DNA from: Actinomycetota bacterium
GTDB lineage: Bacteria > Actinomycetota > Acidimicrobiia > Acidimicrobiales > Ilumatobacteraceae
DNA: 13,251 nt
Assembly (NCBI GenBank): GCA_009705865.1
Contig: WLSJ01000041.1
Location: 1 to 13,251 of the forward strand
Direction of reading: 5' to 3'
In this document: positions 1-5,882 of the stretch, in pieces
Layout of the letters: every line of letters starts with the position of its first letter
Numbering within the stretch: position 1 is the first letter of the stretch
Position numbers and translations under genes: made by a program
Notes under the pieces: generated by a model
What the model saw: only the letters and a program-made list of their open reading frames with translations
The model's database searches: none
Told to the model about the DNA's origin: nothing

Positions 1-1052
1 GCAAGAGCTCGAGGTGTATCAAGATCGTTATCGAGACATGCTCTGACGCTGTCGAGAAGATCAGATGAAGAACCACCGACAGACGCAACCCATCGGGTTA
101 GGCGGCCTTCACTACGGGGCATCAAAGTGTCATCCCATTCCCATTCAGTGCGGTAGTGGTGTTCAATAATTGCGATACGAATCGAACGAGGGTCCCACTC
201 GGTTCGTAGTTGATCAACGAAAACTAAGTTGCCCAAACTCTTCGACATCTTTTCGCCGTCTTTGAACACCATTGCGACATGCATCCAATGCTTGACGAAT
301 GTTTCACCTGTTGCCGCTTCTGACTGAGCGCGTTCACATTCATGGTGAGGAAAAATAAGGTCGCTTCCTCCACCGTGCAAGTCAATAGTTGTCCCCAAAT
401 CACGGAGCGCCAACGCAGAACATTCAATGTGCCATCCGGGGCGACCTGCACCCCAGGTCGCGTCCCACGCTGGTTCATCTTCAGCAGACGGATGCCACAA
501 CACGAAGTCAAGTGGGTTTCTCTTCTGCGGATCATCGACGTTGCCGCCACGTTGACGCGCGAACTCGATCATTTGCTCATGGCTGTAATGAGACACTTCT
601 CCAAAGGTCGGAACCTTTGTGACATCGAAATACACAGAACCACCCACGGCGTATGCGTATCCACGATCCAAGACCAGGCCGATGAATTTACGAATGTCTG
701 TAATTGCCGATGATGCGCGTGGAGTGCTGTACGCCGGCAACATCTCTAAGGCTTCCATATCGCGATTAAAGCGTGCCTCTTCCCCAGCAGCCAGGTCTAA
801 GTAATGAACACCCAATTCGCGAGCCTTCGCAAACAATGGATCATCAACATCAGTGACGTTGCGCACGCAACGAATGGTATGGCCAAGGTCAATAAGGCGG
901 CGCTGCAGAATATCGTAGAAAAGAAACGTCGAAGCATGTCCTAAATGTGTTGCGTCGTACGGGGTAATGCCACACGTGTACATCAGTACGGTTTCGTTTG
1001 GAGTGAACGGCACGACTTCACGTCGCGCAGTGTCGTACAAACGCATCGACAT
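1..1052 (-). CDS. mshC: MshC, cysteine:GlcN-Ins ligase (mycothiol biosynthesis), 3' part missing
   Basis: MshC joins cysteine, through cysteinyl-adenylate, to glucosaminyl-inositol, the penultimate step of mycothiol synthesis in actinobacteria. It is a paralogue of cysteinyl-tRNA synthetase (CysS). About 350 residues are visible and the C-terminus lies beyond the left edge (family about 410 residues). The translation shows CGITPYDATHLGHA at residues 27-40, which contains a zinc-ligand Cys and the HIGH-type motif HLGH. It then shows NVTDVDDPLF, a GRPGWHIEC segment (second zinc-ligand Cys), GGSDLIFPHHE, and KMSKS at about 268-272. ITPYDATH and DDPLF are MshC-like; CysS normally reads GPTVYD and DDKI. 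The start is taken as ATG at 1052, with a second in-frame ATG at 1046 (MSMRLYD). It begins 5 nt after the npdG stop, so the two are cotranscribed and probably translationally coupled. CysS remains a less likely alternative; the reading is by motif only. Confidence 0.85.
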   Translation of the reverse strand, partial: MSMRLYDTARREVVPFTPNETVLMYTCGITPYDATHLGHASTFLFYDILQRRLIDLGHTIRCVRNVTDVDDPLFAKARELGVHYLDLAAGEEARFNRDMEALEMLPAYSTPRASSAITDIRKFIGLVLDRGYAYAVGGSVYFDVTKVPTFGEVSHYSHEQMIEFARQRGGNVDDPQKRNPLDFVLWHPSAEDEPAWDATWGAGRPGWHIECSALALRDLGTTIDLHGGGSDLIFPHHECERAQSEAATGETFVKHWMHVAMVFKDGEKMSKSLGNLVFVDQLRTEWDPRSIRIAIIEHHYRTEWEWDDTLMPRSEGRLTRWVASVGGSSSDLLDSVRACLDNDLDTPRAL

Positions 1053-1057
1053 TTCGA

Positions 1058-1732
1058 TTACGCCTTTACCCGAGGATCTCTGGTAATTCCTGTCAGTTTC
1101 GGAGCAACGCGAGTCTTGTATCTAACGTTTAGCTGCAACAGAACTGCGGTAAACGCCTCAATTGCTGTGGCATTCGAAAGCTCGCCAGCATCAAGAGGAC
1201 GGCAACCCGGAATGTGCTTCGTAATGTCCATCACTATTGCTGTTGCCTCTGCGCTGTCAGAACAAATCAGAACATCAGAATCAATGGGGTCACCAAGATG
1301 CCCAAGTTCAGTAGCAGGAAGATGATGAAACGCTGCCACAACTTTGCATTCAGGTATGGCAGCTTGCACGTGTGCTGCCACGCTTCCACGAGGCGGCAAC
1401 AGTGGTTGAAATTCATGACCAACGCGCACAAGTGCGTTTGCCATGCTGATCACAACTTTGCCACGAAGCAGATCGATGTGATCACGAGCCGTTACAGCCG
1501 CTGAATCCCATGGAGTAGCTAGAACAACTAGGTCGCAGGACGAGGCATCGTCGTTGTCACCGCCTGCTAACTGAAGAGACAATCCTGACCACTTTGCTTT
1601 CAAGGCATCGCATACCTCCGTGGCTCGTTCTTTTGATCGAGATCCGATCACCACGTCATAACCCACCGAAGCAAGACGCGCCCCGAGGGCACTTCCGGCG
1701 GGTCCGGTACCACCCAATATTCCAATACGCAT
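1058..1732 (-). CDS. npdG: NADPH-dependent F420 reductase (F420:NADP oxidoreductase)
   Basis: A 224-residue cytosolic oxidoreductase of the NpdG/Fno family, which moves hydride between NADP(H) and the deazaflavin cofactor F420. The N-terminus is a Rossmann nucleotide-binding fold: MRIGILGGTGPAG at 1-13, with the GGTGxxG glycine loop, followed by VVIGSRSKERA at about 28-37. The SR pair there is expected to contact the 2'-phosphate of NADP. The middle reads LVVLATPW and the C-terminal half contains VAAFHHLPATEL, both typical of the family. Length matches the family (about 210-230). The start is ATG at 1732; a modest AAGG lies about 10 nt upstream of it. It is the first gene of a leftward pair with mshC and is divergent from the enoyl reductase across 47 bp. 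It implies that the host makes or uses F420. Family assignment is strong; the preferred direction of hydride transfer cannot be read from sequence. Confidence 0.88.
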   Translation of the reverse strand: MRIGILGGTGPAGSALGARLASVGYDVVIGSRSKERATEVCDALKAKWSGLSLQLAGGDNDDASSCDLVVLATPWDSAAVTARDHIDLLRGKVVISMANALVRVGHEFQPLLPPRGSVAAHVQAAIPECKVVAAFHHLPATELGHLGDPIDSDVLICSDSAEATAIVMDITKHIPGCRPLDAGELSNATAIEAFTAVLLQLNVRYKTRVAPKLTGITRDPRVKA

Positions 1733-1742
1733 CCCGTAGAGC

Positions 1743-1772
1743 CTTACACATAGACCCCTTGCGAACTACGGT
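1743..1772 (+). promoter_or_regulatory. Candidate leaderless promoter of the inhA/fabI-like gene
   Basis: A TANNNT-type -10 element, TACGGT, lies at 1767-1772, seven nt before the ATG at 1780. This places the expected transcription start at or next to the start codon. A weak -35-like CTTACA (1743-1748; four of six matches to TTGACA) precedes it by 18 bp. There is no Shine-Dalgarno sequence before the ATG, which fits a leaderless mRNA, a common arrangement in actinobacteria. The element sits in the 47-bp divergent gap with npdG. This is read by eye and has no experimental support. Confidence 0.4.
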
Positions 1773-1779
1773 CATATGG

Positions 1780-2547
1780 ATGGGACTTCTTGAAGGCAAA
1801 AAAATCGTTGTGACAGGTGTCCTAACAGACGCCTCTTTGGCATTCAGTGTGGCTCAGCTCGCCCAGCGCGAAGGAGCTCAGGTTGTACTCACTGGAGCAG
1901 GTCGTGCGCTATCACTGACGCAACGATCCGCACGACGACTTGACTCTCCTGTCGATGTCTTTGAATTTGATGTCACCGTGCCAGAACACATCGAATCTGT
2001 TCGTGAACAAGTACGTGCATCTCTCGGCCATGTCGACGGAGTACTCCATGCCATCGGTTTTGCCCCTGAAGTGTGCCTTGGCGATGACTTTCTGGCTGCA
2101 CAGTGGAGCGACGTTGCCATTGCAATGCAGATTTCTGCGTATTCACTCAAGACATTGGTTGATGCGTTCCTTCCACTGATGTCTTCCGGCGGTTCCATCG
2201 TTGGTCTTGACTTCGACAACACTGTTGCGTGGCCTGCATACAATTGGATGGGCGTTGCCAAAGCGGCATTTGAATCCACCAGTCGTTATTTGGCAAAAGA
2301 ACTTGGCCCACGCGGTATTCGCTGCAACTTGGTAGCTGCTGGACCAATCAAAACTATGGCGGCCAAATCAATTCCCGGATTTTCAAAATTTGAAGATATT
2401 TGGAGCGATCGTGCTCCCCTTGGTTGGGACGTCACAGATCCGATTCCCGTTGCCAAAACAGTTCTTGCATTGATGTCGGATTGGTTTCCTGCAACCACAG
2501 GTGAAGTCATTCACGTAGACGGCGGTTTTCACGCCATGGGCGCGTGA
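1780..2547 (+). CDS. inhA: Enoyl-[acyl-carrier-protein] reductase, InhA/FabI type
   Basis: NADH-dependent reduction of trans-2-enoyl-ACP, the last step of each fatty acid elongation cycle (FAS II). 255 residues of the short-chain dehydrogenase fold. The N-terminus MGLLEGKKIVVTGVLTDASLA matches the InhA pattern GLLxGKxIxVxGxxTDxSxA. HAIGFAP is at 90-96, VGLDFD at 141-146, and the catalytic pair is in PAYNWMGVAK (Y154 and K161, Tyr-x6-Lys). LVAAGPIKT, WSDRAPLGW and the C-terminal TTGEVIHVDGG are all InhA-like. Ala91 sits where InhA has Ser94 and FabI usually has Ser. The substrate-binding loop after the GPIKT motif is about a dozen residues shorter than in mycobacterial InhA (269 residues in all), which suggests ordinary rather than very long acyl chains. 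The start is ATG 1780, because upstream in-frame sequence has no family homology and overlaps npdG. The stop overlaps the next gene by 4 bp (GTGA). Confidence 0.9.
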   Translation: MGLLEGKKIVVTGVLTDASLAFSVAQLAQREGAQVVLTGAGRALSLTQRSARRLDSPVDVFEFDVTVPEHIESVREQVRASLGHVDGVLHAIGFAPEVCLGDDFLAAQWSDVAIAMQISAYSLKTLVDAFLPLMSSGGSIVGLDFDNTVAWPAYNWMGVAKAAFESTSRYLAKELGPRGIRCNLVAAGPIKTMAAKSIPGFSKFEDIWSDRAPLGWDVTDPIPVAKTVLALMSDWFPATTGEVIHVDGGFHAMGA

Positions 2548-4541
2548 CAAACAGACTGTCAGAGGCGTCATCGCCCTACTTGCGACAACATCGCGATAAT
2601 CCCGTTGATTGGTATCAATGGGGAGACGACGCTTTCGCTGAATCTGCTCGCACCGGAAAACCCATCCTGCTTTCCATTGGGTATTCGGCATGCCATTGGT
2701 GTCATGTCATGGCTCATGAAAGTTTTGAAGATGACGCAACTGCATCGGTGATGAATCAATTGTTTGTCAATGTCAAAGTTGACCGCGAAGAACGGCCTGA
2801 CGTTGACGCCGTCTATATGGATGCCGTGCAAGCTCTCACCGGACGAGGCGGATGGCCAATGACGGTCTTTTGCACACCAACCGGGGAACCGTTTTATGGC
2901 GGGACGTATTACCCAAGAGAGTCTTTCGTAAAACTCATGCATGCTGTAGATGACGCATGGCGAACCAAACGCGATGAACTACAACAGAACATTGACGCCC
3001 TTGTTGAAGCGGTTGGACGTACAGCCCACATCGCTCCTGTCGATGCTTTTGACGCACACGAACTGGCAGATACAGCGCAACGATCACTGAAGCAAAGCTT
3101 TGATATTCAGTGGGGTGGTTTTGGCTCAGCACCTAAGTTCCCTTCCACATTTGCGCTCGACTTGTCAATGCGAATGTACCTCACGAACAACGATGAGGAA
3201 CTTCTTGAGATGACCTATACCTCTCTCGATGCCATGGCGGCCGGCGGAATGTACGACCACATTGGTGGCGGGTTTTCTCGATACAGCGTCGACGAAAAGT
3301 GGTTAGTTCCCCATTTCGAAAAGATGTTGTACGACCAGGCACTTCTTCTTCGTGTGTATGTGCACGCATGGCTGATTGGCCACAACGACAGACACCGCCA
3401 GACAGCTGAAGAGATCATCAGTTACGTCCTTACCGAACTTCGCCATAACGACGGAGGTTTCTATAGTGCAGAGGATGCTGACTCATTAGATGTTTATGGA
3501 CATTCTGAAGAAGGTGCCTTTTACACATGGTCACCAGACGAGGTTCGTTCAATTCTCGGAGACGATGCACCTGATGCACTTCGCTGGTGGAACATTACAG
3601 ACGCTGGAAATTTTGAAGGTCTTTCTATTCCCCATCGCATTCCTCAGCGTGGTGACCTTCTTCGTCCGTCACAGATTGAAAGCGCCCGTCAACAACTGTT
3701 CAAACATCGCGCGACACGTTCACGCCCCGGTCTCGACAACAAGATTCTCACCGAGTGGAATGCAATGATGCTGTCTTCGCTGTGTGAGGCCGCCGCTGCA
3801 TTCGATCGGCCTGACCTCATCGCTGCAGCTGAGCACACTGCTCAATTTCTTTACACGCAATTGCGCTCAGATTCAGGGAAATGGTCTCGTAGTTGGCAAG
3901 AAGATGCAAGCCCTCATTCACAGCATGACGCACTTGCGCACGACCTCGCTCACGTTGTTGATGCAATGACACGAATGTATGAACTCACAGCTCAGCATCG
4001 ATGGCTACAGATTGCCTCCGAGACTGCGCATCAACTGATTGACCAATACTGGGACACTGAACACGGCGGACTGTTCACGGTTGCTGCTGCATCCGAACAA
4101 TTGATCGTGCGCCAAAAAGATCTAATGGACAATGCGACTCCCTCAGCCAACTCTGTAGCTGCTCATGCGTTTCTCCGGTTGTCAGCAATAACTGGTGATC
4201 AACACTTGGCTAAGCATGCACGAGACATTCTTGCGTTACTCGCTCGCGTTGCGCCTTCTGCCGCTACCGGATTCTGCAATGCAATCTCTGCGGGATTACT
4301 TTCCCAAGAGGGAGCCATCGAGATTGTGATTCCCGGCACCAACCCTTCGATGCTCTCAACAGTTCGATCACAGTGGATTCCAAATGCCGTTCTGGCATGG
4401 GGCGAGGCAACAGATTCTCCACTGTGGCAGGGACGTGAAGAGGGCAAGGCCTATGTGTGCCGCAACCACGAATGCCTCTTACCTGCCAATAGCGATTCCG
4501 AGCTACTGGAACGAATAGCTACCAGTTCTTTCGGTGAATAA
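2544..4541 (+). CDS. Thioredoxin-domain protein of the DUF255/YyaL (SPATA20-like) family
   Basis: 665 residues, the usual length of this family. The N-terminal domain (about 1-165) is thioredoxin-like: NRLSEASSPYLRQHRDNPVD at 3-22, then GYSACHWCHVM with the CxxC pair C50/C53, and VDREERPDVD at about 79-88. GGWPMTVF follows at about 102-109. The rest is a helical (alpha/alpha)-barrel-like domain resembling six-hairpin glycosidases. It contains PHFEKMLYDQALL (about 254-266), FYSAEDADS (about 305), EEGAFYTW (about 320), TEWNAMMLSSL (about 402) and DNATPSANS (about 527). No signal peptide is visible, so it is probably cytosolic. The biochemical role is unknown; the CHWC pair could carry out disulfide exchange, but that is inference. 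The start is GTG 2544, overlapping the inhA stop by 4 bp, so the two genes are likely translationally coupled. The 3' end overlaps the convergent nitroreductase by 23 bp. Confidence 0.9.
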   Translation: MTNRLSEASSPYLRQHRDNPVDWYQWGDDAFAESARTGKPILLSIGYSACHWCHVMAHESFEDDATASVMNQLFVNVKVDREERPDVDAVYMDAVQALTGRGGWPMTVFCTPTGEPFYGGTYYPRESFVKLMHAVDDAWRTKRDELQQNIDALVEAVGRTAHIAPVDAFDAHELADTAQRSLKQSFDIQWGGFGSAPKFPSTFALDLSMRMYLTNNDEELLEMTYTSLDAMAAGGMYDHIGGGFSRYSVDEKWLVPHFEKMLYDQALLLRVYVHAWLIGHNDRHRQTAEEIISYVLTELRHNDGGFYSAEDADSLDVYGHSEEGAFYTWSPDEVRSILGDDAPDALRWWNITDAGNFEGLSIPHRIPQRGDLLRPSQIESARQQLFKHRATRSRPGLDNKILTEWNAMMLSSLCEAAAAFDRPDLIAAAEHTAQFLYTQLRSDSGKWSRSWQEDASPHSQHDALAHDLAHVVDAMTRMYELTAQHRWLQIASETAHQLIDQYWDTEHGGLFTVAAASEQLIVRQKDLMDNATPSANSVAAHAFLRLSAITGDQHLAKHARDILALLARVAPSAATGFCNAISAGLLSQEGAIEIVIPGTNPSMLSTVRSQWIPNAVLAWGEATDSPLWQGREEGKAYVCRNHECLLPANSDSELLERIATSSFGE

Positions 4542-5118
4542 TCGACTCAACTGATCGACGAAGTCGATTCGCACTTCGACCGACTCGTGAACCTTCATCA
4601 TCTACGTGTCCGATAGCTATCGTGCCCAATATTTCAATATGGTCTGGAATTTTGAATTCGCTTCGCAATGCCGCTTCATTCGAGTGAGCAAAAAACAAGG
4701 CTCCTAATTGCGCATCTTCTAGCGCCAAAAGAAAAGTCATAGTTGCAAACGAGGCATCAATTGTCCAATACGGAGCTGGCCACTGTTCAACCCCGAGTCC
4801 GAGACCAGTGGCTTGTTTGTCAGGCTCTGAATACCGTTCAAGATACGCAGTTGGGTCACACACACTGAGTGCAATAACTGGCGCTTGCAACAGGCGCGGA
4901 AAAGCGAAACTATTTCGCCGTTCCATAGGTAAAGCAATGTCCCAATAGCGTTGCGCATCTTCGTTTTCCAATAAGAGCACATGCCACCCCTGCGATTTGC
5001 CTGCACTAGGAGCACGACTCGCTAAATCAATACATGATGCAATGACGGTGGCGTCTACTGCTTGATTGGAAAATGATCTCGACATTCGACGAGAACGAAC
5101 GATGTCGGCGAAGTTCAC
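4519..5118 (-). CDS. Nitroreductase-family flavoprotein
   Basis: About 199 residues of the nitroreductase superfamily (FMN- or F420-dependent oxidoreductases using NAD(P)H). The substrate cannot be inferred. The N-terminus VRSRRMSRSF is the expected Arg-rich phosphate-binding region for the flavin. RAPSAGKSQGWHVLLL follows; SQGW is typical of the actinobacterial subgroup. The C-terminal part shows DASFATMTFLLALEDAQLGALF, read here in two parts (DASFATMTFLLA and LEDAQLGALF), then EILGTIAIGH and a final RRSVESIIHRKNW, close to the usual end of this subgroup. Start chosen: GTG 5118, four nt after the stop of the upstream gene (TAA at 5125-5123). Extending to 5190 would overlap that gene by 68 bp with no family-like sequence. 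No Shine-Dalgarno is visible, so translation is likely coupled to the upstream gene. The 3' end overlaps the DUF255 gene on the other strand. Confidence 0.82.
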   Translation of the reverse strand: MNFADIVRSRRMSRSFSNQAVDATVIASCIDLASRAPSAGKSQGWHVLLLENEDAQRYWDIALPMERRNSFAFPRLLQAPVIALSVCDPTAYLERYSEPDKQATGLGLGVEQWPAPYWTIDASFATMTFLLALEDAQLGALFFAHSNEAALRSEFKIPDHIEILGTIAIGHVDDEGSRVGRSANRLRRSVESIIHRKNW

Positions 5119-5122
5119 TGAC

Positions 5123-5782
5123 TTAGACGCGAGCGCCGAGCTTGACGAGACTTTCGGCCATGGTCCAGCCATGAACAATGAGCACGCCACCCTTTTTCGG
5201 GTTCACGCCTTCAAACAACGAAGTAATTTCTGGAGATATCTTTTCTGGCTTCAAAGATTCATGATCAAGGAAACCGCTCTGGCCTCCTGAAGCAACGATG
5301 AAGGTTTTCTCGTCGTAGGTCGAGTCAACACCGAATCGGCGCGCGAGGCGGCGACCCCATGCTCGTTCCTCACCCACAGCACGATGTCCGAAAGTTGGAA
5401 TCATGTCTGTAACGGCCTTCAATGCTTCCATGCCATCAGGAGTAGCAAAACGACTGCCAACGACTACGTCTTCATCAGGAAACGCCATCAGTGCGCGGTG
5501 ATACGCCTCGGTCATTAATCCTTTGAGCGCCACATCACGCTTTGCAGTTCTTTTGATTGTCATGAGACCAATGAGGACGCACGGAGTTCCGCCGATGCGT
5601 TCAAGTGTGGAAAACGTGACGCCGTGCAACTTGCCATCGATGCGAGCGATAGTGCACAGCACCCAATCAGTCCCAGCTTTTGCCAATTGCTCAGCAGTGA
5701 AGGATCCCTCGATCGTGAGAAATTCTTCAAACTGAGCCTCAGTGAGCGCACTGCAGTCTTGTGTGGCAACTTCCAACGACAT
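5123..5782 (-). CDS. Uncharacterised protein, possibly GNAT-fold
   Basis: A 219-residue acidic soluble protein that I do not recognise; no signal peptide or membrane segment is visible. It has alternating strand-like and helix-like stretches. GTDWVLCTIARIDGKLHG and TPCVLIGLMTIKR resemble the central strands of an acetyltransferase-like fold; helical KGLMTEAYHRALMAF follows, then DEDVVVGSRFATPDGMEAL. The typical acetyl-CoA loop (Q/R-x-x-G-x-G/A) is not visible, so a GNAT assignment is only a guess. GEERAWGRRLARRFGVDSTYD looks conserved and basic. The C-terminus GGVLIVHGWTMAESLVKLG could be a separate helical element. The start is placed at ATG 5782, with AGGGAG 11 nt upstream; the GTG at 5806 lies upstream of that ribosome site and is less likely. 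The gene lies between dnaE (100 bp upstream) and the nitroreductase (4 nt downstream), in the same direction, which suggests a shared transcript with the nitroreductase. Confidence 0.75.
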   Translation of the reverse strand: MSLEVATQDCSALTEAQFEEFLTIEGSFTAEQLAKAGTDWVLCTIARIDGKLHGVTFSTLERIGGTPCVLIGLMTIKRTAKRDVALKGLMTEAYHRALMAFPDEDVVVGSRFATPDGMEALKAVTDMIPTFGHRAVGEERAWGRRLARRFGVDSTYDEKTFIVASGGQSGFLDHESLKPEKISPEITSLFEGVNPKKGGVLIVHGWTMAESLVKLGARV

Positions 5783-5793
5783 TGACTGGGTAA

Positions 5794-5799
5794 CTCCCT
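5794..5799 (-). promoter_or_regulatory. Ribosome binding site AGGGAG that decides the start at 5782
   Basis: Reading the minus strand, AGGGAG is followed by 11 nt and then ATG (5782-5780). The alternative GTG at 5806 has this motif inside its coding sequence, so the ATG is preferred. Confidence 0.5.
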
Positions 5800-5811
5800 G
5801 TGACACTCGGG

Positions 5812-5825
5812 CGGCATTTCTGCCG
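5812..5825 (-). other. Small hairpin with a GAAA loop upstream of the uncharacterised gene
   Basis: In the minus-strand transcript CGGCA and TGCCG form a five-pair stem around GAAA, a GNRA tetraloop. It lies in the 100-bp gap between dnaE (ends 5883) and the ATG at 5782. No U-run follows on either strand, so it is not an intrinsic terminator. It may be a leader element or chance. Confidence 0.25.
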
Positions 5826-5882
5826 ACAACAACCCTTCTATTCTGCCATTGCCAGACGCCAAATCCTGAAATGAAGCAGTAT

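Noticed and set aside
342..713. Plus-strand frames inside the mshC region
   Set aside because: They are shadows of mshC, which reads cleanly through on the minus strand with all its motifs.
1..1052. Cysteinyl-tRNA synthetase as the identity of the left gene
   Set aside because: The motifs ITPYDATHLGHA, TDVDDPLF and GGSDLIFPHHE fit MshC better than CysS. Not fully excluded, because the C-terminus is missing.
1594..1779. Upstream extension of the enoyl reductase to an earlier in-frame ATG
   Set aside because: The added residues overlap npdG on the other strand and have no similarity to the InhA N-terminus, which begins exactly at ATG 1780.
5119..5190. Longer nitroreductase start at 5190
   Set aside because: It would overlap the end of the upstream gene by 68 bp. 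The added residues are unlike the family, while GTG 5118 sits just before the conserved Arg-rich N-terminus.
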